DNA of 64,000 nucleotides from Paenibacillus sp. JDR-2 (GTDB lineage Bacteria; Bacillota; Bacilli; Paenibacillales; Paenibacillaceae): contig NC_012914.1 of the NCBI RefSeq assembly GCF_000023585.1, forward strand, positions 1,994,501-2,058,500, given 5' to 3'. Below the pieces are notes generated by a model, which did no database searches, was not told the DNA's origin, and saw only the letters and a program-made list of their open reading frames with translations. Below, one piece after another: positions 14,520 through 24,523 of the stretch. The stretch's first letter is position 1, and every line of letters starts with the position of its first letter. The position numbers and the translations under genes were made by a program.

Positions 14520-16049
14520 GTGAGTAAACCCAATATTTTATTGATCCAGACCGATCAGCAAACCGCGGAAACTTTAAGCTTATACGGAAACACTGCTTTA
14601 CATACGCCGGCGCTCGAAGCGTTGGCGGAGCGGGGAGTTGTATTTGAACAAGCTTTCTGCAATTATCCGGCATGCGCGCCTTCAAGGTCATCCATGTTTA
14701 CCGGCCGCTACTGCTCCACGTTAAATCTTCACGCTAACCATATGCTGATTAATCCCTCGGAAGTAACCCTGCCGCAAGTACTGAAGAATCATGGCTATCA
14801 AACGGCGATCATCGGGAAAAATCATGCCTTTACGGAAAGGCCGTCCTCTATTTACCCGGGCGGTGTGCCGGAGAATCCATCTCTGCTGCACGAAGTATTT
14901 GATTACGTTCGTCTCGCCGACCACGGGCATATGGTTGACGGGTATCGGGATGATCCCGGCGCACAGGCTGCGCATGCGTGGGCCGTTGAGCATTGCTGGA
15001 GCAGTCCGCTTGGACACGGGACCAATCCGGCACCGGTTGAAAAATGCGGAACCTATTTGCTCGGAGAAACGATGCTGGATTATTTAGCCCATCTCCGGCA
15101 AGAAAATCAGCCATTTTTCACTTGGCTATCCTTTCCCGATCCGCATACCCCTTATCAAGTGCCTGAGCCTTATGCCAGCATGATCCGTCCGGAGGATGTG
15201 CCGATGCCACCCGTCGATTCATTGGAGGGCAAGCCGGAGCGGGTTAAGGTTGCGCATCTTATGGATGCGATGGATACAGCCGACGAGCAGTTGATCCGGC
15301 AGGTCCGTGCCATTCATTACGGAATGATCCGTTTTATTGACGATACGTTGGCCAAAATATTTGAGCGGATGGATGCGTTAAGTCTATTGGAGAACACCGT
15401 GATTATTTTTACTTCCGATCATGGAGACTCCATGGGGGCTCACGGCATTATTCAGAAGCATAATTTCTTCTACGACTCCTTCACGCATGTTCCGTTTATT
15501 ATGTCTCTTCCGGGTTACAAGGGCACGAAACGAACCTCTAACCTGCTGGAGCTGATCGATATTATGCCTACGTTGCTGGAACTGGCAGGAATACCTGTTC
15601 CGCCGGGCTGTCAGGGGAAAAGCCATGCGGCTTTCCTGGAAGGAGATTTATCCGTTACGCCGCGGGAATATGTTGTTATGGAGAGCGGAGAGCATGGCGA
15701 TCCGGTGAAGGTGTCCGATATTACCCTTCGTCCGGAGCATCCGCTTGACGAGCGGTATTTTGTATGGTGCGCTTATTCGGATGCGTGGATAGGCAAGGGG
15801 AAGGCTATACGGACCAAGGAATGGAAGCTCTGCATCTATGCTAACGGAGAAGGGGAACTGTATGATTTAAAGGCAGATCCGCATGAGCTGCATAACCGTT
15901 TTCCCGACCCGGCGTTTGCTTCCGTCCGTATCGAGCTGGAACGCAAGCTGCTGCAATGGTCGATGGAGAAGGAAGACCGGCTGCCCATCAATAATACCGT
16001 AAAAATATCCATGCAATCGATGCGTGAGAAATACGGCGTCAGCCAATGA
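14520..16049 (+). CDS. Type I sulfatase (arylsulfatase family)
   Basis: A 509-residue alkaline-phosphatase-superfamily sulfatase. The signature CAPSRSSMFTGR carries Cys52, which the formylglycine-generating enzyme would convert to the catalytic formylglycine. The metal site is supported by TDQQ (Asp12) and by TSDHGDSMGAHG near residue 300. No signal peptide is present, so it should act in the cytoplasm on small sulfated sugars or aryl sulfates. The start is GTG 14520, 10 bases after GGAGG; a longer in-frame start at 14436 would overlap the cre-like operator. No dedicated maturase lies nearby. The operator suggests the substrate is used as a carbon source. Confidence 0.88.
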   Translation: MSKPNILLIQTDQQTAETLSLYGNTALHTPALEALAERGVVFEQAFCNYPACAPSRSSMFTGRYCSTLNLHANHMLINPSEVTLPQVLKNHGYQTAIIGKNHAFTERPSSIYPGGVPENPSLLHEVFDYVRLADHGHMVDGYRDDPGAQAAHAWAVEHCWSSPLGHGTNPAPVEKCGTYLLGETMLDYLAHLRQENQPFFTWLSFPDPHTPYQVPEPYASMIRPEDVPMPPVDSLEGKPERVKVAHLMDAMDTADEQLIRQVRAIHYGMIRFIDDTLAKIFERMDALSLLENTVIIFTSDHGDSMGAHGIIQKHNFFYDSFTHVPFIMSLPGYKGTKRTSNLLELIDIMPTLLELAGIPVPPGCQGKSHAAFLEGDLSVTPREYVVMESGEHGDPVKVSDITLRPEHPLDERYFVWCAYSDAWIGKGKAIRTKEWKLCIYANGEGELYDLKADPHELHNRFPDPAFASVRIELERKLLQWSMEKEDRLPINNTVKISMQSMREKYGVSQ

Positions 16050-16082
16050 CAAAACACGAATTTCATATGGCATGAGCAAAGC

Positions 16083-16124
16083 AAAAAACCACTTCTCCGC
16101 GTTTTGGGAGAAGTGGTTTTCGTT
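16083..16124. terminator. Bidirectional terminator, sulfatase/gdhA
   Basis: AAAACCACTTCTCC and GGGAGAAGTGGTTTT with A run before and T run after, between converging genes. Confidence 0.88.
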
Positions 16125-16133
16125 TAAACGATT

Positions 16134-17665
<1,532 letters not shown>

Positions 17666-18565
17666 GTGGAAGTTAGACAAATGCGATATTTTATGGAAGT
17701 TGCAAAGAGAGAGCATGTGACTGAAGCCGCCAATGTCCTGCATGTTGCACAATCCTCAGTCAGCAGGCAGCTGGCTCAATTGGAAAGCGAATTAGGGGTC
17801 GATTTATTTATTCGGAATGGACGGAGAGTTAAGCTGACGCCGATAGGGAAGATTCTGCTTCAGCGCGTGGAACAAATGCTTCACATGATGAACGAGGCCG
17901 AGCGGGAAGTAAAGGAATATTTGGATCCGGAAAAAGGGGTCGTTCGTATCGCGTTCCCGATCAGCTTGGCCGCGCATGTCCTGCCAAAGGCGATTTATGC
18001 TTTTCGCAAACAGTATCCGGAAGCCAAGTTTCAGATGAGACAAGCCCTTTACGGCGATTTGATTGACGGTGTTGTCAACGGCGAGTTTAATTTGGCCATG
18101 ATCGCGCCGCTGCCGGAAGAGGATAAACATATTCAGCAAAAGCTTTTATTTACGGAACGGATTGTTGCGCTGCTGCCCATCCATCATCCGCTTGCCAAGC
18201 GGTCCAGCATACAGCTGTCGGAGATGAAGGATGAGTCCTTCGTCACGCTCCCGGAAGGGACGATTTTCCGTAGAATCGTACTAAATGCCTGCCGCGAAAT
18301 AGGCTTCACGCCCCATATCGCGTTCGAAGGGGATGACATTGATGCGTTGAAAGGGCTGGTATCGGCGGGCCTCGGGATTGCCCTTATGCCTGATGTTACC
18401 TTGGTTGAAAACATTCCGCAATCGACGGTGAAAATTCCGCTGGCAGATCCCACGGTTACGCGGAGCATAGGGGTCATCTGTCCGACCCAGCGCAAGCTGC
18501 TTCCGACGGAGCAATTGTTTTACCGCTTTCTTACCGAGTTTTATACGCCGGACTACAAGCTGTAA
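17666..18565 (+). CDS. gltC: LysR-family regulator, GltC-like
   Basis: A 299-residue LysR-type regulator. The N-terminus EVRQMRYFMEVAKREHVTEA with the helix-turn-helix HVAQSSVSRQLAQLE (about residues 30-44) matches remembered B. subtilis GltC closely, as do EYLDPEKG near 88 and LKGLVSAGLGIALMP near 230; length agrees (300). In B. subtilis GltC activates gltAB in response to 2-oxoglutarate and binds glutamate dehydrogenase; here the divergent partner is gdhA itself. Start GTG 17666 gives the family N-terminus; ATG 17645 is possible. Confidence 0.85.
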   Translation: MEVRQMRYFMEVAKREHVTEAANVLHVAQSSVSRQLAQLESELGVDLFIRNGRRVKLTPIGKILLQRVEQMLHMMNEAEREVKEYLDPEKGVVRIAFPISLAAHVLPKAIYAFRKQYPEAKFQMRQALYGDLIDGVVNGEFNLAMIAPLPEEDKHIQQKLLFTERIVALLPIHHPLAKRSSIQLSEMKDESFVTLPEGTIFRRIVLNACREIGFTPHIAFEGDDIDALKGLVSAGLGIALMPDVTLVENIPQSTVKIPLADPTVTRSIGVICPTQRKLLPTEQLFYRFLTEFYTPDYKL

Positions 18566-18582
18566 CATCGGCCGAAATAACA

Positions 18583-18638
18583 AAAACGCATAAAAAAACT
18601 CCTTGATATTCAAGGAGTTTTTTTATGCGTTTTTCCTT
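18583..18638 (+). terminator. Terminator after gltC
   Basis: A long near-perfect palindrome centred at 18608: ACTCCTTGA-tat-TCAAGGAGT inside A and T runs and outer ACGCATAAA/TTTATGCGT arms. Confidence 0.88.
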
Positions 18639-18722
18639 TTTTTTAGGATCAATATTTTAGAATGAACGAGGGCTGTTGTGGTAAAAATACCATTACCATA
18701 AATGGAGATTTGAGGATAGGGA

Positions 18723-20216
18723 ATGACTGATGATTTGATAACTGATTGTCGGGATTTTGTCCAGTTAAACAAGATCATAAGCCAATCGAGCGATTATAAA
18801 TCGATTCATGTTTCCGCGGGCAGTAAGCAGCTGAATATCTGCTATTTCATTACATTGATTGACGCGAAGTCCCTTCAGGCGAATGTCATTCACCCTTTGC
18901 AAAACCGGGCTCTGGACTCGGAGCTTGAGCGCCTTGAGGATATCAAAAACTGGATTCCGATTGAGGATGTGGAAATCTCGGACCGGGTAGAAGACGTACA
19001 AGCCAAGCTGTTAAAAGGCTGCGTTATAGCTTCGTTTACCCAGGACGACCGCAAATATGCGATCATCTCTATCCCAACGGTTGAAGGAGTACGCCAAAAC
19101 AACGATACCGAAAATGAATTCAGCGTTGTTGGACCAAAGATAGGATTCGTGGAGAGTCTGGATACGAATATCGGATTATTGCGGTCTCAGGTTAACATTC
19201 CTAACTTGGTTGTGAAAGAAATCCTGATTGGAACAACGTCCAAAACAAGAGTCGCCATCGTTTATATCGATGGGGTAACGAATAAGGAATACGTGCAAAC
19301 CATCGAACAAAGGCTGGAAGCCATCGACTATGACGTTATTTTCGATACCTCCCAGCTGGACCAGTTTATTTCGGACAATTCATTAACTCCCTTTCCGTTA
19401 TTCCTGTCCACGGAACGGAGAGATCGGGTCGTCTATGCGCTCATTACGGGGCAAGTGGCGGTAATTAGTGACGGATCGCCTTATTTCATTACAGGCCCTT
19501 CCACATTATTCGATTTTTTTAATTCCCCGGAAGATTATTATCTGCCTTGGATCCTGGGGTCTTTCTTCCGATTGATCCGTATTTTTGGCGTCATTTTTTC
19601 GTTGTTTGCAACCTCCATGTATATCGCGATCACCACTTTTCATTACGAGGTAATCCCAAGGGATTTGCTGGAACCGCTCATATTCTCCAGGAGAAATGTC
19701 CCGTTTCCGCCTCTTCTGGAAGTGTTGTTCCTCGAGATTACAATCGAGTTTCTTCGGGAGGCCGGTGCCCGGCTGCCAACCAAGATCGGTCAGACTTTAG
19801 GTATCGTAGGCGGTATCGTCATTGGTCAAGCTACGGTTCTGGCCGGGTTGACGAGCAATATTCTGGTTATTATCGTAGCCTTCTCGGCGCTCGCTTCGTT
19901 CGCCACGCCGATCTATAAGATGTCGAACGCGATCCGCTTTTTGCGCTTTCCCATGATTCTTGCGTCGTCGATATGGGGAGCTCTGGGAATGTTTATCGGG
20001 ATTGGTTTTCTGCTTGTCCACTTAACCCGTCTGACCTCGCTTGGCGTCCCGTATATTGTACCGATTAACCCTTTAAGGATCCGGGATTTGAAGGACAGCT
20101 TTATACGCCCGTCTTATCAATTCAGCAACAAAAGACCAAGCTACTTAAGAACGGAGTCAACGGTCAGGTACAAGCCGGGCAAGGTGAAAAAACAGAATAA
20201 TCTCGATAGAGAATGA
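18723..20216 (+). CDS. Spore germinant receptor subunit A (GerA family)
   Basis: A 497-residue GerXA protein: soluble N-terminal domain to about residue 270, then about five membrane helices (from PWILGSFFRLIRIFGVIFSL near 274) and a short basic C-terminus. Family marks include TSKTRVAIVYIDGVT near 176, the PFPLFLSTERRDRVV segment near 222 and EVLFLEITIEFLREAGARLP near 338. With GerC and GerB subunits it forms a receptor in the spore inner membrane that detects nutrients. Gene order A-C-B follows in one operon with 14- and 7-base gaps. Expected to be forespore-expressed (sigma-G); I see no convincing sigma-G promoter. Confidence 0.93.
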   Translation: MTDDLITDCRDFVQLNKIISQSSDYKSIHVSAGSKQLNICYFITLIDAKSLQANVIHPLQNRALDSELERLEDIKNWIPIEDVEISDRVEDVQAKLLKGCVIASFTQDDRKYAIISIPTVEGVRQNNDTENEFSVVGPKIGFVESLDTNIGLLRSQVNIPNLVVKEILIGTTSKTRVAIVYIDGVTNKEYVQTIEQRLEAIDYDVIFDTSQLDQFISDNSLTPFPLFLSTERRDRVVYALITGQVAVISDGSPYFITGPSTLFDFFNSPEDYYLPWILGSFFRLIRIFGVIFSLFATSMYIAITTFHYEVIPRDLLEPLIFSRRNVPFPPLLEVLFLEITIEFLREAGARLPTKIGQTLGIVGGIVIGQATVLAGLTSNILVIIVAFSALASFATPIYKMSNAIRFLRFPMILASSIWGALGMFIGIGFLLVHLTRLTSLGVPYIVPINPLRIRDLKDSFIRPSYQFSNKRPSYLRTESTVRYKPGKVKKQNNLDRE

Positions 20217-20230
20217 CTTAGAAGGCGGGA

Positions 20231-21322
20231 ATGACGGTGTTGAGAGGCAAGGTTTTCCTGATGCTTATTCTTAGCTCGCTGCTTACGGCTTGCGGCGATA
20301 CGAACATAGTCAATAGCATTAAATTTGTTCAAACCATAGGATACGATGCCGTCGAGAACGGGGTAACCAGCAGTGCCATAATCGCCAATTACGAAGAACA
20401 GGGAAAATCAAAGCTGGAATTTTACGTGACGGAGTCCAAATCCATCTATGACAGCATGCCAAAGCTCAACATGAAGCTTGACTTTCCGATCGAATACGGG
20501 CAGTTAAGAATGGCGTTATTCGGAGAACGCTTTGCGCGCAAGGGCATAAAAACAGCGATCGAAAGCCTGATCCGCGATCCTAAAATATCCTCGAGAGCTC
20601 ATCTTGGCGTTGCGGATACGGAAGCTCTGAAGATGCTTAACATAGCCGAAAACCGGAACGACCCCTATTTCATGTCCGATATGATCGAGCAGAATATAAG
20701 ATACGGCAATTTGCCGAGGATCAATCTTCACTTGACGTTTTTTGATTTTTACGGGAGCGGCAGAGATTTCTTTTTGCCTCATTTCACCGTGGAGCGGGAT
20801 GAGATCAAGCTTGATGGCATTGCTTTGTTTAAAGAGGATAAATTCAAAACCAAAATTGGCATAAAGGATTCCTTTTTGATGAAGCTGCTGATGGAAGACT
20901 CGTCAAACGGGAGCATAATGATTCCGGTAAAGGGAACGGATCAAACCGGCGACGAGTTTTTCTTAATGAACAGCATTCATTCGAAAACAACGTATAAAGT
21001 GGTTCGGACCGGCCCGCCGGCTTCCATTGACATCCGGGTGAAGCTTGATGCTCAAGTAAAGGATGTCCCTCAATGGATTGACCTTACTTCGGCGGATCAG
21101 CTTGCTTTGCTGGAAAAATGCATAGAGACCTATTGCCGGAATGAGATTCGGAAGTTTATCGCTTTATTGCAAAGCCATGACGTGGATCCGCTTGGCCTGG
21201 GGGACTTAATCAGGAGCAGATCGAAGGAGTGGAGCCCGCAAGAGTTTCAGAAGCATTACAAGGAGCTGTCCGCGACAGTAAGCGTAACGGCTCGCATTAT
21301 TCGTACGGGCGCAGGAGGTTAG
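20231..21322 (+). CDS. Spore germinant receptor subunit C, lipoprotein
   Basis: A 363-residue Ger(x)C-family lipoprotein. The signal peptide ends in the lipobox LLTAC (Cys at about residue 20), and the body keeps the family features VQTIGYDAVENGV and EYGQLRMALFGERFARKGI. It is lipidated and sits on the outer face of the spore inner membrane as part of the receptor. The stop is followed after 7 bases by the B-subunit start. Start ATG 20231 after GAAGGCGGG; TTG 20240 is possible. Confidence 0.92.
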   Translation: MTVLRGKVFLMLILSSLLTACGDTNIVNSIKFVQTIGYDAVENGVTSSAIIANYEEQGKSKLEFYVTESKSIYDSMPKLNMKLDFPIEYGQLRMALFGERFARKGIKTAIESLIRDPKISSRAHLGVADTEALKMLNIAENRNDPYFMSDMIEQNIRYGNLPRINLHLTFFDFYGSGRDFFLPHFTVERDEIKLDGIALFKEDKFKTKIGIKDSFLMKLLMEDSSNGSIMIPVKGTDQTGDEFFLMNSIHSKTTYKVVRTGPPASIDIRVKLDAQVKDVPQWIDLTSADQLALLEKCIETYCRNEIRKFIALLQSHDVDPLGLGDLIRSRSKEWSPQEFQKHYKELSATVSVTARIIRTGAGG

Positions 21323-21329
21323 AGCGGTT

Positions 21330-22442
21330 TTGAACAATGAGATCGACGAGAAATATAAGATATCTCCCTATTTAATCATCTTTCCTCTGTACGTCAGCAT
21401 GGTCGGGATAGGCATCCTTTTTTACCAAAGAACCGTTATTAAGCATGCCGGTTATAATGCGTGGATCTCGGTTATTTTAGCGGGAATCAGCATTCATGTT
21501 CTTATATGGATGATATATAAGTTATTGTCAACAATGGAAGGGGCGCATGATATAGCCGCCATTAATAACAAGCTGTTCGGCAAAATTTTGGGCAGCCTCT
21601 TTAATGCGGCGATTGCGTTGTATTTTGTATTTGGGGCATTCGTGAAATTCAAAGTTTATATTGAATTGATTCAAGTCTGGTTGTTCCCGAGCATGAGGTT
21701 TCTATACGTCAGCATCGTTATTCTATTGCTTGTTTACTACGCGGTTTCCGGCGGTATCCGTACCGTAACGGGCATTTCGGTGTGGGCGACGATGATTTCG
21801 TGCGTGTCGATAGTCCCGCAGGTTATGCTTGCTTTTCCGTATTTGCATCCGTTAAACCTGCTGCCGTTATGGAACCATTCCGTATCCGAAGTTCTTCTCT
21901 CCTCCAAAGATATGGCCTTTAATTTTCTGGGCTTCGAAATCCTTCTTTTGTTTTATCCGTTTGTTAAAACCCCGGAGAAATCGCAAAAATGGGCGCATCT
22001 TATCCTCTTTTTGGTCAGCCTGTTATATTTGGTCATTTTGGTTATGGCCTTTATGTTTTTCACCGAAGAACAACTGCGCCATACGATCTGGCCGACATTA
22101 AATATGATCGGCATCTTTGAAGTGCCGCTGCTTCAACGGCTTGAATATATAGCGATCTCGTTATGGTTTATCAAAATTGTAGCAGGCATAGCCGTCTACA
22201 TATGGGCGGCATGCCGCGGAACCAAGCTTGCTTTCCGCATAAGGCCGCGATTGTTTCTGGCATTGAGCCTTATCGCGATTGCGATACTCTGCGAAGTCAT
22301 TAGGGACCACAGAACGGTTGAAAAGCTGTCGGAAATCTATTCCCAGGTTGGTCTATATTTTATATACGTCTACATTCCATTCGTATTTCTTGGCGTTCTG
22401 ATCCGGCAATGGCGGGTAAGTCGCCTTCGGCGGACAGGCTAA
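21330..22442 (+). CDS. Spore germinant receptor subunit B (permease-like)
   Basis: A 370-residue GerAB-family integral membrane protein with ten predicted helices, related to amino acid/polyamine permeases and thought to hold the nutrient-binding pocket of the receptor. Typical segments are KISPYLIIFPLYVSMVGIGIL at the N-terminus and FLGFEILLLFYPFV near residue 195. Start is TTG 21330, 10 bases after GGAGG. Confidence 0.92.
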   Translation: MNNEIDEKYKISPYLIIFPLYVSMVGIGILFYQRTVIKHAGYNAWISVILAGISIHVLIWMIYKLLSTMEGAHDIAAINNKLFGKILGSLFNAAIALYFVFGAFVKFKVYIELIQVWLFPSMRFLYVSIVILLLVYYAVSGGIRTVTGISVWATMISCVSIVPQVMLAFPYLHPLNLLPLWNHSVSEVLLSSKDMAFNFLGFEILLLFYPFVKTPEKSQKWAHLILFLVSLLYLVILVMAFMFFTEEQLRHTIWPTLNMIGIFEVPLLQRLEYIAISLWFIKIVAGIAVYIWAACRGTKLAFRIRPRLFLALSLIAIAILCEVIRDHRTVEKLSEIYSQVGLYFIYVYIPFVFLGVLIRQWRVSRLRRTG

Positions 22443-22502
22443 TTTCAGATGCCTCATGTTCCGATAGTATAGGTGAAGTCTTAATCCGAAAGGAGGGAAA
22501 TG

Positions 22503-22679
22503 ATGGATATTCCGGCTATGTCCGTTGCTTTGTCCCAAAGCAAGCTTATGAACGATGTTGGAATCAGCGTGCTCAAAATGGCGAAGGACCATTCGACGGA
22601 GCAGTCGCAGCAGCTGATCCAAATGATGGCGCAAAGCGTGCAGCCCCATCTGGGCGGCAATATCGATTTGAAAGTGTAA
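22503..22679 (+). CDS. YjfB-family small protein
   Basis: A 58-residue protein beginning MDIPAMSVALSQSKLMNDVG and ending in GGNIDLKV. This is the typical look of the YjfB (putative motility protein) family found in Bacillus and Paenibacillus, whose function is not known. The double ATG at 22500/22503 follows AAGGAGGG; the second ATG has the better spacing. It sits 60 bases after the germination operon and before a strong terminator, so it may be cotranscribed, but a separate promoter is possible. Confidence 0.75.
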   Translation: MDIPAMSVALSQSKLMNDVGISVLKMAKDHSTEQSQQLIQMMAQSVQPHLGGNIDLKV

Positions 22680-22689
22680 GAAGCAGACG

Positions 22690-22735
22690 AAAGGCCGCCT
22701 TAAGCGTCGATTAGACGCGGAGGCGGCCTTTTTGC
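22690..22735 (+). terminator. Terminator after the yjfB-like gene
   Basis: AAGGCCGCC and GGCGGCCTT arms with an inner GCGTC/GACGC stem, then T5. Confidence 0.88.
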
Positions 22736-22764
22736 ATTTTCCACGGATTGACTAAAAATAACCC

Positions 22765-22823
22765 TTTACAGGACACCAAAAGGTGTTATATTATGAACTT
22801 ATAAAATGACACCTAATGGTGTC
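22765..22823 (+). promoter_or_regulatory. DoxX-gene promoter with two ACACC-N4-GGTGT operators
   Basis: -35 TTTACA (22765-22770) and -10 TATATT (22787-22792) flank a 16-base spacer filled by the palindrome ACACCAAAAGGTGT (22773-22786). A second palindrome, ACACCTAATGGTGT (22809-22822, extended to GACACC/GGTGTC), lies 36 bases further, centre to centre, in the early transcribed region. This is a clear repressor layout; no matching regulator gene is adjacent. Confidence 0.75.
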
Positions 22824-22868
22824 TAAATAATTGGATGATCCAACACAAATAAGGGAGAGATTTTAAAC

Positions 22869-23237
22869 ATGCATATTTTAGGGATTATCATTCAAAGCTG
22901 GCTGCTGTTCTCAATGGTTTTCTTCGCGATTACGAAGCTTACCGGCGCCAAGCATCAGGTGGAGCTATTTGATTCAATCAAGCTTCCGCAGTGGTTCCGC
23001 GTCGTTACAGGGCTTGTTCAGTTGATTGGGGCTGTTGGACTCATTATTGGTTACTGGTATCCCGGCATGGCAGGCTGGGCGGGAGTTTGGATTGGGATTA
23101 CGATGTTTTTTGCGATTCTGTCGCATCTGAGAGTAAAGCACACATTCGGCAAAATGTTCCCGGCTATCCTGAATCTCGTCATAGCAGCCGCGGTTATCCT
23201 TCTGTTTGCAGAGGATCTGGCTCATCCGTTTGGCTAA
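22869..23237 (+). CDS. DoxX-family membrane protein
   Basis: A 122-residue protein with four membrane helices (about residues 4-22, 44-62, 68-86, 97-114) and the DoxX-family segments ITKLTGAKHQVELFDSIKLP and FRVVTGLVQLIGAVGLIIGYW. DoxX proteins are small quinone- or thiol-linked membrane proteins of mostly unknown role. The AAGGGAGAG ribosome binding site and a promoter with two palindromic operators precede it; a terminator follows, so it is transcribed alone and should be induced by a specific signal. Confidence 0.85.
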   Translation: MHILGIIIQSWLLFSMVFFAITKLTGAKHQVELFDSIKLPQWFRVVTGLVQLIGAVGLIIGYWYPGMAGWAGVWIGITMFFAILSHLRVKHTFGKMFPAILNLVIAAAVILLFAEDLAHPFG

Positions 23238-23255
23238 GTTCCAGCAAAATAAATT

Positions 23256-23296
23256 AAACCGGTACGCTGAATTTTTCAGTCGTACCGGTTTTTATT
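23256..23296 (+). terminator. Terminator after the DoxX gene
   Basis: AAACCGGTACG and CGTACCGGTTT arms with an inner CTGA/TCAG step, then T-rich sequence. Confidence 0.87.
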
Positions 23297-23402
23297 TATA
23301 TAAACTTTACAAATCGTAGGACTCACCCTAACAATAAAATAGTAAAATTATCACTATATTCTGACGACATCTTATCCTAAACTATGGATTGATACTCCTT
23401 TC

Positions 23403-23457
23403 CCTATATGAGGACATCGCCGGATTCAATTTCCGGCATAACGGTGATTAATATAGG
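23403..23457 (+). repeat. Compound inverted repeat in the esterase leader
   Basis: CCTATAT (23403-23409) pairs with ATATAGG (23451-23457), and inside it GCCGGA (23419-23424) pairs with TCCGGC (23432-23437). It lies 45 bases before the esterase start; no T run follows. Confidence 0.45.
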
Positions 23458-23501
23458 AAGTCCATATCGGATGCAATCCAATCATGTGAGGAGAGGTAGA
23501 G

Positions 23502-24458
23502 ATGACAGAAAAAACCGCAAGCAACAAAATCGTGCTGGAGCCGGAGGCTTTGAAATTTGCGCAGGATACGGCAAATCCGCCGTATTTGTTCGACCTTGGC
23601 CCGGAAAAGGGCCGCGAAACGGTAGATAACGTTCAAGCCGGAGATATTGCGAAGCCGCCTGTCGACATCACCGACCTGACGATTGAGGGCGGACCAAGCG
23701 GGCAGGTGTCTATCCGCATTCTCCGCGCTCCCGATACGACAAAGAAGCTCCCGGCCATTCTCTATATCCATGGTGCCGGCTGGGTGTTTGGCAACGCCCA
23801 TACGCATGACCGGCTTATCCGCGAGCTGGCGGTTGGGGCGGAGGCCGCCGTTGTTTTCCCGAATTACAGCTTGTCGCCGGAGGCCAAATACGGGGTGGCT
23901 ATCGAAGAAATTTATGCAACTCTGCTATGGATGGCGGAGAACGGCGAAGAGCACGGCTTGGATACGAGCAGACTCTATGTGGCCGGGGACAGCGTTGGCG
24001 GCAATATGACGGCAGCCATAACGCTTATGGCAAAAGAACGAAAAGGACCTCAGATTCAGAAACAGCTGCTTTTCTATCCGGTTACGGATGCAGGGAACGA
24101 TACCGAATCCTACAAGGAATTCGCGACAGGTTATTTCCTTCGCCGTGACGCTATGGCCTGGTTCTGGGATCAATATACGACAAACCGCGAGGAACGGGAG
24201 GAAATCTACGCCTCTCCGCTGCGCGCGACAACCGAGCAGCTTAAAGGCTTGCCGCAGGCTCTAATCATTACGGGTGAAGCGGACGTTCTTCGCGATGAAG
24301 GCGAGGCTTACGCGAATAAGCTTCGCGAGGCTGGCGTGCGGGTCACGCAGGCGCGCTTCCAGGGAACGATTCACGATTTTGTTATGCTTAACGCTCTGGC
24401 AGACACGTCTGCTGCCCGCGGAGCGATGCTGCTGGCGAACGCTTGGCTGAAGGAATAG
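23502..24458 (+). CDS. Alpha/beta hydrolase, hormone-sensitive-lipase-type esterase
   Basis: A 318-residue HSL-family (esterase family IV) enzyme. It shows the oxyanion motif HGAGW (near residue 90, usual form HGGGW), the nucleophile elbow GDSVGGN (Ser near 164), a catalytic Asp in TGEADVLRDEGE (near 261) and His in IHDFVMLN (near 291). No signal peptide, so a cytosolic esterase acting on short acyl esters is expected. Start ATG after GAGGAGAGG. The leader contains an inverted repeat. The true substrate cannot be deduced. Confidence 0.88.
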   Translation: MTEKTASNKIVLEPEALKFAQDTANPPYLFDLGPEKGRETVDNVQAGDIAKPPVDITDLTIEGGPSGQVSIRILRAPDTTKKLPAILYIHGAGWVFGNAHTHDRLIRELAVGAEAAVVFPNYSLSPEAKYGVAIEEIYATLLWMAENGEEHGLDTSRLYVAGDSVGGNMTAAITLMAKERKGPQIQKQLLFYPVTDAGNDTESYKEFATGYFLRRDAMAWFWDQYTTNREEREEIYASPLRATTEQLKGLPQALIITGEADVLRDEGEAYANKLREAGVRVTQARFQGTIHDFVMLNALADTSAARGAMLLANAWLKE

Positions 24459-24523
24459 CCATTAAAACATTTTGCAACGGTTAAAATTAGATTGCGCCAA
24501 CGATGCGCAGGCAGGAGCGGAAC

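Noticed and set aside
22409..22714. 101-codon frame overlapping the YjfB-like gene
   Set aside because: The 58-residue YjfB-like frame has the ribosome binding site and family look; the longer frame runs into the terminator.
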